Shown: positions 1 to 6,771 of the stretch, piece after piece
Position numbering within the stretch: position 1 is the stretch's first letter
Layout: each line of letters starts with the position of its first letter
Source of the DNA: Cyanobacteria bacterium UBA11370
GTDB taxonomy: Bacteria > Cyanobacteriota > Cyanobacteriia > Cyanobacteriales > Coleofasciculaceae
Direction: 5' to 3'
DNA: 8,827 nt
Assembly: GCA_003486645.1 (NCBI GenBank)
Contig: DNGI01000432.1
Span: 1 to 8,827, forward strand
Program-made: the position numbers and the translations under genes
The notes under the pieces: model-generated
What the model saw: the letters and a program-made list of their open reading frames with translations, nothing else
Database searches by the model: none
What the model was told of the DNA's origin: nothing

Positions 1-56
1 AGCTTAGTCAGTACCCTTTCTCAGGGAACTCCTTGAGAAAGGGTACTGACTAAGCT
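1..56. repeat. Perfect 23-bp inverted repeat (fold-back) at the window edge
   Basis: Bases 1-23 are the exact reverse complement of bases 34-56, with a 10-bp centre (GGGAACTCCT) that can add three more pairs (25-27 with 30-32). The right arm and centre are coding sequence of the pyruvyl transferase gene on the minus strand, ending in the conserved SRFHSLVSTLSQGVP stretch. The left arm simply repeats that coding sequence backwards and supplies the TGA stop at 21-23. A fold-back starting at the first base is typical of a contig-end or amplification chimera. A real inverted duplication or a hairpin extending beyond the window cannot be excluded. Confidence 0.95.
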
Positions 57-944
57 ATGAAACCTTGATCCGATAACAATAAAACAACTTCCCAATATTC
101 CTTTAATATACAAAGGATTAGATTCTTGAATAATTTCTAGGGGTCGATTCAGTTCCGTTTGTAATTGTAATCCGAGTTCATAGTCACGGGTCGTTTCATG
201 AATTAAAATAAAGGGTTCTGTTCCTTTTTCAATCAAGTATTTGCTACACATCGTTAAAAAAGATAAGTATTTCTCTTTTAACTCTGGAGATGTTTTTTGA
301 ATCATTCGATAATTGGGAACAATACAAACTTTATGGGAATTAGCCTGGAAATAGTCTGGCACTTCACCTTTGACTAAGTTTGTAAAGTCGGGTGCGATTT
401 TGATTTTTGAATTGCTGTTCGGATCTAACTCTATCAGATAGTCATAAGATACTTTATCTCTGGCAAAAATCAAATCGGCATTTTTAAGGATTTCTAAAAA
501 CGCATTCCTCACCGCTTTTTGCTTGAATGGACCAAACGCTTGAGGCAACAAGATAATCTTTTTCCCTTCTTTTTTCCATCTCTTCGTTCGTTCCGCCATG
601 ATTTCGACCATCCGCGCTCCCTGCTGATCGCTATAAGTAAAACCGGATGCGTCTAGAACGGCCTGAACTTCTGAATTTGTTATAATATTCAACTTATGGC
701 GTAAGGGTTTAGGAATTAAATGAGTCAAACTATCTATATATGCACCAACAACAGGGAACTTTTCATAATAGGCCCATGATAAATGATGTAAGCCAGTTTT
801 TTCTCTATCTTTAAAACTACCCATTCTCAAGTGAGCGGTTACAATATTTTCTCCAGGTAAACTAGACATATGCTGGACAACCGCATTAGTCATTAATTCG
901 CCACCCTTATTAATGAAATCTACGCCTTGAATTTCAATAATCAT
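21..944 (-). CDS. Polysaccharide pyruvyl transferase family protein, 3' end truncated
   Basis: Members of this family (PF04230; WcaK/CsaB-like) transfer pyruvate from phosphoenolpyruvate to sugars as ketals on exopolysaccharides or cell-wall polymers. Some relatives have other roles in polysaccharide clusters, so the exact acceptor is unknown. Visible family features in the 307 readable residues are the N-terminal GVDFINKGGELM stretch (7-18), LPQAFGPF (133-140), FARDKVSYDYL (160-170), APDFTNL (184-190), HETTRDYELG (249-258) and GSRFHSLVS (292-300). The start ATG (942-944) has GGAG upstream at 957-960, inside the end of the nitroreductase gene, and only 2 bp separate the two genes, so they are probably co-transcribed. 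The reading frame ends in an artificial TGA created by the fold-back at 1-56. In relatives the chain continues after SQGVP for roughly another 80 residues, so this C-terminal part is missing. No signal peptide is seen; cytoplasmic action is expected. Confidence 0.88.
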   Translation of the reverse strand: MIIEIQGVDFINKGGELMTNAVVQHMSSLPGENIVTAHLRMGSFKDREKTGLHHLSWAYYEKFPVVGAYIDSLTHLIPKPLRHKLNIITNSEVQAVLDASGFTYSDQQGARMVEIMAERTKRWKKEGKKIILLPQAFGPFKQKAVRNAFLEILKNADLIFARDKVSYDYLIELDPNSNSKIKIAPDFTNLVKGEVPDYFQANSHKVCIVPNYRMIQKTSPELKEKYLSFLTMCSKYLIEKGTEPFILIHETTRDYELGLQLQTELNRPLEIIQESNPLYIKGILGSCFIVIGSRFHSLVSTLSQGVP

Positions 945-946
945 CT

Positions 947-2020
947 TTAGTGATATCTCCGCAGTAAATCAAGTTCTTTCTTTTGCGAGTAAGGAATCAT
1001 GCCTTCAGGATCAGCATATCCGACAGAAATTAACATCACAACCCGTTCATCCGGCTCTAATCCCAGTGTAGCTGCCATGACCCGCTCACGATCTTCGATA
1101 TCAGGCCAATTAATCGGACAAGAACTAAGCCCTAGGGTTTCTAAAGCGTACATGAAAGACATGGAAGCTAACGATCCATCAATATAAATGACGTGGCGAT
1201 CGCGTTCGCTAAAGTATGCCCTTAGTTTACCAACAACAACAACAATAACAGGAAAGTTATGGCTAAATCCTTTGGTTCCCATCGGGATGGAAGCCACTCT
1301 TTTCACTACATCAGGATCATCAAAAATATGAAATTCAAAAGGTTGTCGATTGCACGCACTTGGAGATAGAGTTGCCACAGCAACGGCTTTATCAATTAAT
1401 TCTCGTGGTACAGGTTTTTGGAGATACCAGCGCACTGAACGGCGACGATAGGCTAATTTCAATAAATCATCATAATTCACTGGCGATCGCTCATCTGTAT
1501 TCCGTTTGTAGGGCACACGTTGTATTTCATTTTTAGACGGTTTATCGAGAGCTAAAAATTTCCTTTTCGCTTCTTCAATAACTGAATTGGAACCCGCAAC
1601 ATTAAAATATTGTTCTAAAACATCATGCGCCCATTGCAACTCCGTTGATTCTGATATATCTTTCCCTTTTTCTAAAACTGATTTTTCATAACATTTAACC
1701 GTTTCTTCAATGTAATCCAGAGCAAAAATATCCCGTCTGGGCTTCATAATTATTCCCTTTTCAAGGCGATGAATATTGCGCCTTAAGAGATATTGGCTCT
1801 CTAGATTAGATTGGAGATCTTCAATATATTTCAATTTACCGTAAATAACGGCTTGATTCTCTCTACTAAAATCTTTTGAGAGGAGAATATAGTATAGAGA
1901 ACTCAATAACCTTGAACTTACCGCTACTCTTAAAGTAGAATTGGTGATTCCTTCTACGAGTTTTTTAAGTTGTTCTACTCCACTGGCTGGAAGAATTGAT
2001 TTGATGAATTTTTCGAGCAT
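947..2020 (-). CDS. Nitroreductase family protein with long N-terminal extension, in a polysaccharide gene block
   Basis: The 357-residue protein has two parts. Residues about 185-345 form a nitroreductase-type flavin domain. It has the RRSVR phosphate-binding start (193-197), the SPSACNRQP motif (219-227) that contacts FMN and substrate, a valine-rich core strand (258-263), and GLSSCPINW (297-305) near the flavin. Residues 1-180 are an alpha-helical, charged extension with a conserved-looking NIHRLEKG stretch (82-89), which simple nitroreductases of about 200 residues lack. Such longer forms occur beside exopolysaccharide genes, but their substrate is not known to me; an FMN-dependent redox step on a sugar intermediate is inference. 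The valine run is encoded by a short GTT repeat (plus-strand CAA repeat, 1231-1243). The ATG has no clear Shine-Dalgarno sequence, and an in-frame TAA lies 30 bp before it, so no ATG upstream is possible. It lies 126 bp after the hpsE-like gene and 2 bp before the pyruvyl transferase gene. Confidence 0.85.
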   Translation of the reverse strand: MLEKFIKSILPASGVEQLKKLVEGITNSTLRVAVSSRLLSSLYYILLSKDFSRENQAVIYGKLKYIEDLQSNLESQYLLRRNIHRLEKGIIMKPRRDIFALDYIEETVKCYEKSVLEKGKDISESTELQWAHDVLEQYFNVAGSNSVIEEAKRKFLALDKPSKNEIQRVPYKRNTDERSPVNYDDLLKLAYRRRSVRWYLQKPVPRELIDKAVAVATLSPSACNRQPFEFHIFDDPDVVKRVASIPMGTKGFSHNFPVIVVVVGKLRAYFSERDRHVIYIDGSLASMSFMYALETLGLSSCPINWPDIEDRERVMAATLGLEPDERVVMLISVGYADPEGMIPYSQKKELDLLRRYH

Positions 2021-2146
2021 AGTTTGTTTTTGGGTGAAATAAATAATTACTTACGAACGGGATTACTACAAAGATGCCTCCTGAAGTTTATAGCGATTAC
2101 GGATTAGCTAATTTTTACATAACTCTATTTTTTAATTCTAATGCTT

Positions 2147-3115
2147 CTAGTTTAACAACTTTTTTGAAAACTGCATTTTTAACATATGAAATGGACTCAT
2201 TAAAATACTTAAAAAAAGTGCCATTTCACAGGCGGCGATTGTATCACTATTAAGCACTTTGTAATATCTCATAAAGTGCAATAGTGCTTTACGAGAATCA
2301 TTCGCTAGGTAAGCTAAAAATGCCAAAGGTCTTTGCCAGGGTTTCAGTCTCAGCATCCGAATATGATGTCTACTTAATCCAGATTTACCGACTAAAGAAA
2401 TTAAATAATTTCGCTCCATTCTCCATGAAGGAATTTTGTGGTAAATATGCATTTCGGGATTGTACCAAATCTCCCAACCCGCATTTTGTATATGGGATAA
2501 TATTTCTAGGTCTTCACCTTTGGCAGATAAAGACTTTCCCTGGGGACCTGCGAGTAATAAATTATCAGGGATGGATTCACTCCAAGCTTGCTTGCGAATC
2601 ACCAACCCTGCTCCTGGGGGTAACACCTTTTGCTTGTGATTATTGTAACAAAATGCGTTTTGACCCCGCTCAATAATTGCTAAATAAACGGCTATTTTGT
2701 TAAAATCTTGAGGGGGTTCACCTTCAAACTCTCCATGAATTTGACCACCATAAGCACCGGCCTTGGGATGTGATTGAGCAAAGGAATAAGCTGCAGAAAC
2801 CCAGTTAGATTCAGGTAGGTTATCATCATCTAGAAAACCGATAAGAGAACCTTGAGCTTCCTGTACCGTCCTTTTCCTAGCAAAGGCTGCTCCTTGTTTA
2901 GATTCAAAGTAATACTTAAGTGGATAAGAGGCAGGCCAGTTCGATTGATACTCTTGGATAATTTTTGCGGTATTATCTTTACTGTTATTATCTACAATCA
3001 CAATTTCCCAGGAAATTGTATCGATATTAACTTGCGATCGCAGCCTCTCTAAAAGCTCTGGTAGATGCTTTTCGCCGTTATAGGTACGGATAGCTACACT
3101 AAAGTCAACCTTCAT
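2147..3115 (-). CDS. hpsE: Family 2 glycosyltransferase, HpsE-like (hormogonium polysaccharide biosynthesis)
   Basis: This is a GT-A fold glycosyltransferase of 322 residues that should transfer a sugar from a nucleotide-sugar donor onto a growing exopolysaccharide unit at the cytoplasmic side. The N-terminus carries FSVAIRTYNGE (5-15), the donor-binding strand WEIVIVDNNSKDNT (36-49), QGAAFARKR (74-82) and the metal-binding DDD in IGFLDDDNLPE (92-102). The acceptor side shows LPPGAGLVIR (165-174), GEDLE (200-204, likely catalytic acid region), and WEIWYNPEMHIYHKIP (214-229). The whole pattern, including GAYGGQIHGEFEGEPP and KPWQRPLAFLAYL, resembles the cyanobacterial HpsE protein, which is needed for the polysaccharide used in filament gliding in Nostoc. 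A hydrophobic segment near the C-terminus (about 293-310) may associate with the membrane. Neither a strong ribosome binding site nor a clear promoter is visible. It heads the minus-strand block. The GT2 call is firm; the HpsE subfamily is recalled from family patterns, not searched. Confidence 0.88.
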   Translation of the reverse strand: MKVDFSVAIRTYNGEKHLPELLERLRSQVNIDTISWEIVIVDNNSKDNTAKIIQEYQSNWPASYPLKYYFESKQGAAFARKRTVQEAQGSLIGFLDDDNLPESNWVSAAYSFAQSHPKAGAYGGQIHGEFEGEPPQDFNKIAVYLAIIERGQNAFCYNNHKQKVLPPGAGLVIRKQAWSESIPDNLLLAGPQGKSLSAKGEDLEILSHIQNAGWEIWYNPEMHIYHKIPSWRMERNYLISLVGKSGLSRHHIRMLRLKPWQRPLAFLAYLANDSRKALLHFMRYYKVLNSDTIAACEMALFLSILMSPFHMLKMQFSKKLLN

Positions 3116-3292
3116 TGAAGCAATACTCGCCTAGTAGACTAATTTGGACATATGCAGAATAGGTCTGCCTCGCTCCTACGAGTTTAACCTCTCCGTAGGG
3201 GACTGTCACCTCACCTGATCGCTGTTGATAAAGTCTTCAAAAACTCTAGATCAGCTTCAGGATTCAAGAGATCTGTCTTGAATCCCCAGGTT

Positions 3293-3369
3293 ATACCAAA
3301 TCCGGTTTTTTTACCCCTCATTGGAGGAAGCAGGGGGCAGGAGAGAAATGAATAAAGGGGATTTGGTAT
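3293..3369. repeat. MITE-like element with 11-bp inverted ends
   Basis: ATACCAAATCC (3293-3303) is mirrored exactly by GGATTTGGTAT (3359-3369), enclosing 55 bp of purine-rich, partly G-run sequence. Ends of this ATACCAAATCC type recur in intergenic DNA of filamentous cyanobacteria as small dispersed repeats. The inverted ends are seen directly; the mobile nature is inference, because only one copy lies in this window and no clear target-site duplication flanks it. Confidence 0.5.
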
Positions 3370-3434
3370 TAGATTACTAAATAGCGTACTACATCTTACG
3401 AAATTATGAGCAGAACCTCGAAAATCTTCCCGAC

Positions 3435-3462
3435 TTCCCACTCCCTACTCCTTACCCCCTAA
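3435..3462. repeat. Degenerate heptanucleotide tandem repeat
   Basis: Four consecutive 7-bp units can be read: TTCCCAC, TCCCTAC, TCCTTAC, CCCCTAA. They resemble the short tandemly repeated repetitive (STRR) heptamers known from filamentous cyanobacterial intergenic regions. The units are diverged, so the call rests on period and base composition only. Confidence 0.45.
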
Positions 3463-3623
3463 AACCTAGCAATTTGTACTCATGAGTATGAGAACCGCTA
3501 TAGCGAGGGGAAATGAGTTGTGAAACCCCTCCCCCTTATCTTCCTTGTCCCCCTTTTCCACGAGTCAAATCCACCCGCTATATAGGGTATAGCCGCTTTA
3601 TGGTTCCCCATGGGGTATCTCAA

Positions 3624-6137
3624 TTACCGACTTGTGTTTGAAGTCTGTCCCGAATTGGGGAATGCCTGATAAAACTCTCCCTCAATGTACACTTTTCCAA
3701 AAGGCTGACACTTGAATTTTTGCCCCTGAATTGATACCTTTTGCTCATCTATCCAAACTTGCTGTATCTTCATTGCATGGAGATAGAGTTGAACACTTTT
3801 GTAGGGGAAATTGTAATCTCCTTGTTGTTCCCAAATGAGGTCTAAACCATTCTCAAATCGCACCATCTGAAACCGATCTACCCGCCAGTCTCTATAGCCA
3901 TCTTTGGCATCGTTGTATAAGGACGATTCACTGGTTTCTTGCATGGGTGGATATATATGAAGAGATAATTGTTCTCCTTCTTCCATAGGAAGAATAGTTC
4001 CTGCTTTTATTAATAGCGGAATCTGTTCTAAAGGGGCTTCTAAATTAATTTCTTTCCCACCCTCAATCAAAGCATCATCCCAGAAGTTGTACCAATATCC
4101 TTTAGGAAGGATAACATTACGCTTACGCATCCCTTCTTCTACAATTGGGCAAACCAATACTGAATCTCCTAACAAAAACGCATCTTCCACATCCCATAAT
4201 TTGGAGTCATTACTATCAGACCAAAATAGAGGGCGAACGGGAGGATAACCCTTTTGAGTCGCTTCCCAACTCAACGTATAAAAATAAGGAAGCAGCCGAT
4301 ATCGGAGTTGTAAAAGTTGTCGAATGATAGTAAGATAAGGTTCTCCATACGTCCAAGGTGTGCGGTTTTCAACATTATTAGAAGAGTGGGTACGGCAAAA
4401 GGTAAGAAAAGTGGACATTTGGAACCAGCGTAAGTACAATTCAGCCGAAGGATTACCCTGAAAACCACCGATATCTGGGCCACTATAGGGAATACCAGAT
4501 AATCCTAAACCCACTACCGTTGCTACTGTTTGACGCAATGCCGCCCAGGTACATTCAATATCACCAGTCCACGTCCAAGCATAACGTTGAAGTCCCGCCC
4601 AACCCGCACGAGAAACAATAAAAGGACGCTGATGGGGGTGATAATGACAAAGACTTTCATAACCTGCTTTTGCTTGTAATAACCCATAAATATTATGAGC
4701 CTCACGATGGTCGCCGCCCCTACCTTCCATATCATGTTGAGTAACTTTGGGAAGAGAGCGATCGCCCCACATAATAAATGCCGCAGGTTCATTCATATCA
4801 TGCCAAAATCCAGCTACTCCCACATCCAGGAGATAGGCATATTGGCGACTCCACCATTTACGTACCATTGGGTTAGTAAAATCAGGAAAAACGCACCAAC
4901 CCGGCCAAACAGGACCCACCACAAGTTTACCATTTGGAAGTCGGCAAAACGCACCTAATACCTGACCTTCTAAAAATAAATTACTGTGGCGACTATATTT
5001 AATTCCTGGATTCATTATCGCAATAAATCGCACCCCTTGCTCTAAAAGTTCTTGGGTAAAATTGCCGAGATTAGGAAAGCGATCTGGGTCAATTGTAAAC
5101 GCCCGATATCCAACTTGAACATCAATATCTAAATGAAAGGCACTTAAGGGTAAATTATGAGCTTCAAATGCTTTTGCTTCTGCGCGGACTACTTCTTCAG
5201 TACGATAGCCCCAGTGAGATTGATGATACCCTAAAGCCCAACGAGGAGGAAGTGGGGAACGACCCGTTAATTCCGTATATCGTTCTAATAGCTGGGCTGG
5301 TGATCCAACTGTTAGGTAATAACGCAGTGATCCTCCCTCAAAATTAGCTGTAGCGATATCTTCAAAGGTAAATTGAGCCTCAAATGAATTTTCATAAAAA
5401 ATTAGATAACTTCCCGAAGAATGAAGACCCAAATAAATCGGAATACAAATATACATTGGGTCTGAACCTGGGCCATACATTCCCGCCGCGTCATAGTTCC
5501 ACATCCGGAATGTTTTCGGCTGATTGGTAACTTCGCCTTTCTCCGTTACTTCTTTCGCATTACGCAAGTTTAGAGATGTAGCACGTTCTCCTAATCCATA
5601 AATGTGTTCCTCTGGTTGCAATTGGGCTTGATGAATCCACCCTTCACTTTTACGCTGAGGTGGTAATTCTTCTCGGATAATTTGACCCGTTGAATCGCAG
5701 AATTTTAAACTACCATCAAAACTAATAATAACGTCAATAACTTTAGCATTATTATTAGTTGAATCAGAACTCGATAGCGTCCAATGATCATCAGTTTTGT
5801 TTAGCGTTGTTTTAACTTCAGACCAATCAGAACGAGCGATCGCATACGGAATTGGCGGAATACCAGGAAACCAATCAACTCGAACTAAATCAGGTTTTAG
5901 AAAAGAGATTTCAAGTTCTGCTTGTTCAAAATAAAACCGCGCACCTCTAGAGGTTTGTTCAGCTTGTAGGAGTTTTCCGGGGTTATTAAATGCTTCTGGA
6001 TTAGGTTTAGGGGCGAACTGGCGTTCGATGCGATCGCGCTTATAGGAGTAGAGATAGGCGTAGGGTGCGTATCCTAAATAGAATAGTGACCCTAAAAAAA
6101 ATTTTAATTTTAATGATAACTTTTTAGTGAAATTCAT
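3624..6137 (-). CDS. GH31 family alpha-glucosidase-like glycoside hydrolase
   Basis: A retaining glycosidase of family 31 that should release alpha-linked glucose (or a related alpha-sugar) from oligosaccharide ends. With the start chosen here it has 837 residues. Order: N-terminal beta-sandwich (about 45-290), catalytic (beta/alpha)8 barrel (about 295-630) with HLDID (335-339), the nucleophile Asp447 in WHDMNEP (445-451) and the acid/base Asp526 in WTGD (523-526), then SGIPYSGPDIGGF (547-559), and C-terminal beta domains to the end. Both catalytic residues are present, so it is probably active. Residues 13-30 form a hydrophobic segment flanked by lysines and arginines with no clear cleavage site; it may anchor the enzyme to a membrane. 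The ATG at 6135-6137 is preferred because AAAGAG lies 5 bp upstream. Alternatives are ATG at 6165-6167 and TTG at 6168-6170, adding 10 or 11 residues without a ribosome binding site. It stands alone; its role in storage glucan or exopolysaccharide turnover is unknown. Confidence 0.93.
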   Translation of the reverse strand: MNFTKKLSLKLKFFLGSLFYLGYAPYAYLYSYKRDRIERQFAPKPNPEAFNNPGKLLQAEQTSRGARFYFEQAELEISFLKPDLVRVDWFPGIPPIPYAIARSDWSEVKTTLNKTDDHWTLSSSDSTNNNAKVIDVIISFDGSLKFCDSTGQIIREELPPQRKSEGWIHQAQLQPEEHIYGLGERATSLNLRNAKEVTEKGEVTNQPKTFRMWNYDAAGMYGPGSDPMYICIPIYLGLHSSGSYLIFYENSFEAQFTFEDIATANFEGGSLRYYLTVGSPAQLLERYTELTGRSPLPPRWALGYHQSHWGYRTEEVVRAEAKAFEAHNLPLSAFHLDIDVQVGYRAFTIDPDRFPNLGNFTQELLEQGVRFIAIMNPGIKYSRHSNLFLEGQVLGAFCRLPNGKLVVGPVWPGWCVFPDFTNPMVRKWWSRQYAYLLDVGVAGFWHDMNEPAAFIMWGDRSLPKVTQHDMEGRGGDHREAHNIYGLLQAKAGYESLCHYHPHQRPFIVSRAGWAGLQRYAWTWTGDIECTWAALRQTVATVVGLGLSGIPYSGPDIGGFQGNPSAELYLRWFQMSTFLTFCRTHSSNNVENRTPWTYGEPYLTIIRQLLQLRYRLLPYFYTLSWEATQKGYPPVRPLFWSDSNDSKLWDVEDAFLLGDSVLVCPIVEEGMRKRNVILPKGYWYNFWDDALIEGGKEINLEAPLEQIPLLIKAGTILPMEEGEQLSLHIYPPMQETSESSLYNDAKDGYRDWRVDRFQMVRFENGLDLIWEQQGDYNFPYKSVQLYLHAMKIQQVWIDEQKVSIQGQKFKCQPFGKVYIEGEFYQAFPNSGQTSNTSR

Positions 6138-6272
6138 AGTTACTCTTTGTCTAATTATTAAGCTCATCAATATGTTTTACTAATTCCTTCTGAATTTTTC
6201 ATCAGCCTCTAGGAATAGTTATACGAAATCGGGTTAATTAGTTATTCTCTATCCTAAACAGAAATCCTGTAT

Positions 6273-6292
6273 AAACGCGATATATCACGTTT
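6273..6292. promoter_or_regulatory. 20-bp near-perfect palindrome, candidate operator between divergent genes
   Basis: AAACGCGATATATCACGTTT is self-complementary in nine of ten base pairs (only C6278 with A6287 fails). It lies in the 262-bp gap between the alpha-glucosidase gene (leftward) and the 68-aa protein gene (rightward), 136 bp from the former's start and 108 bp from the latter's. Length and symmetry fit a binding site for a dimeric repressor or activator. No clear -35/-10 pair could be recognised for the leftward gene. TTGTTG (6341-6346) and TAGTCT (6364-6369), 17 bp apart, are a weak candidate promoter for the rightward gene. A 9-bp direct repeat AGCCTCTAG also occurs here (6204-6212, 6322-6330). 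Confidence 0.4.
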
Positions 6293-6348
6293 GTAGAACA
6301 AAGGTGTGATTCTCGAATCTAAGCCTCTAGATAGGGGGATTTGTTGAA

Positions 6349-6356
6349 GCGATCGC
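6349..6356. repeat. HIP1 octamer (GCGATCGC), intergenic copy
   Basis: This is one of eight copies of the highly iterated palindrome in the window. The others, all inside genes, start at 1196, 1483 (nitroreductase), 3034 (hpsE-like), 4758, 5836, 6030 (alpha-glucosidase) and 7812 (rtcB). Such density is a hallmark of many cyanobacterial chromosomes. This copy sits inside the 10-bp palindrome AGCGATCGCT. Confidence 0.95.
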
Positions 6357-6399
6357 TCTAACCTAGTCTATTAAGTCTCTATTAATTGAGGAAAAAATT

Positions 6400-6606
6400 A
6401 TGAGTAGTGGTCACGCCAGTCATAAGGGCTATTCAGTCAAACCCAATACCAACACCAATGGTCAATTTTATACCCCTGCTGACGAAAATGTTAACCCCAT
6501 AGAAGTTCTCCCAGAAGGTGAAGGTTATCCCTTTAATGCTCAAGGAACTGTAGTAAATCCTGCGGCTACGAAACGACCAGAGGACGAGAAAGATGCAGAG
6601 GAATAA
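6400..6606 (+). CDS. Small acidic protein of unknown function
   Basis: I do not recognise this 68-residue protein. It is real by its signals: GAGG at 6388-6391 sits 8 bp before the ATG, and the frame has an ordered composition from start to stop. The protein is rich in Asn, Pro, Gly and Glu, has no Cys or Trp, contains 11 acidic against 5 Lys/Arg residues, and ends in an acidic tail (PEDEKDAEE, 60-68). No membrane segment, signal peptide or metal motif is visible, so it is probably largely disordered and cytoplasmic. Recognisable stretches are GYSVKPNTNTNGQFYTP (10-26) and GYPFNAQGTVVNPAA (42-56), the latter with the look of short conserved segments. It is transcribed away from the alpha-glucosidase gene and towards rtcB, 165 bp ahead of it, with a possible terminator in between, so it is probably a separate unit. 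Confidence 0.75.
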   Translation: MSSGHASHKGYSVKPNTNTNGQFYTPADENVNPIEVLPEGEGYPFNAQGTVVNPAATKRPEDEKDAEE

Positions 6607-6613
6607 TATCAAA

Positions 6614-6640
6614 AGCCCAACCTGAAATCGATTTCGGGCT
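6614..6640 (+). terminator. Possible weak terminator hairpin after the small acidic protein gene
   Basis: AGCCC (6614-6618) can pair with GGGCT (6636-6640), with an internal stem GAAA (6624-6627) against TTTC (6632-6635). An alternative inner stem starts CCTGAAA at 6621. It begins 7 bp after the stop codon, as a terminator should, and is preceded by AAAA. The following sequence AATCGTTAAAATTTG lacks a proper T run, so termination would be inefficient or the hairpin may only protect the 3' end. Confidence 0.4.
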
Positions 6641-6771
6641 AATCGTTAAAATTTGTTGAAACTGACTAAATTCTATTAACAAGAGTCGCTCAGTTTATCT
6701 GTACGGCTCTACTATTAGTTGTATCAACCTGTACCCCTTCTACTCCCTAATCTGACGAGCGATAGATTGCC

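Larger units (their letters stand above)
3116..3623. other. 508-bp non-coding stretch rich in degenerate repeats
   Basis: This lies between the alpha-glucosidase gene and the hpsE-like gene, both on the minus strand, so it holds the former's 3' region and the latter's upstream region. I see no convincing gene. It contains a small hairpin (CCTACG 3175-3180 with CGTAGG 3194-3199), a MITE-like inverted repeat (3293-3369), degenerate 7-bp repeats (3435-3462), the 10-bp palindrome CGCTATAGCG (3496-3505), a polypyrimidine tract (3526-3559, only two purines) and the palindrome CCCCATGGGG (3606-3615) just after the glucosidase stop. None is followed by a T run on the proper strand, so no intrinsic terminator is called. 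A 76-codon open frame (3211-3441, minus) runs straight across the repeats and is not accepted as a gene. Confidence 0.7.

Noticed and set aside
2077..2082. Strong Shine-Dalgarno-like AGGAGG on the minus strand in the gap before the nitroreductase gene
   Set aside because: No start codon with an open frame follows at proper distance (the nearest TTG is directly followed by TAG), and it is 57 bp from the nitroreductase ATG.
2284..2676. 130-codon plus-strand frame inside the hpsE-like gene
   Set aside because: It is antisense to a well-supported glycosyltransferase gene, and its product has no domain features.
3211..3441. 76-codon open frame on the minus strand in the 508-bp gap
   Set aside because: It runs through the MITE-like inverted repeat and into the heptamer repeat zone, has no ribosome binding site and its product resembles no protein I know.
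3606..3615. CCCCATGGGG palindrome just downstream of the alpha-glucosidase stop as a terminator
   Set aside because: It leaves no loop for an RNA hairpin and has no T run on the minus strand after it.
4271..4958. Several 60-90 codon frames on both strands inside the alpha-glucosidase gene
   Set aside because: They overlap the conserved catalytic domain in other frames and look like by-products of its codon use.
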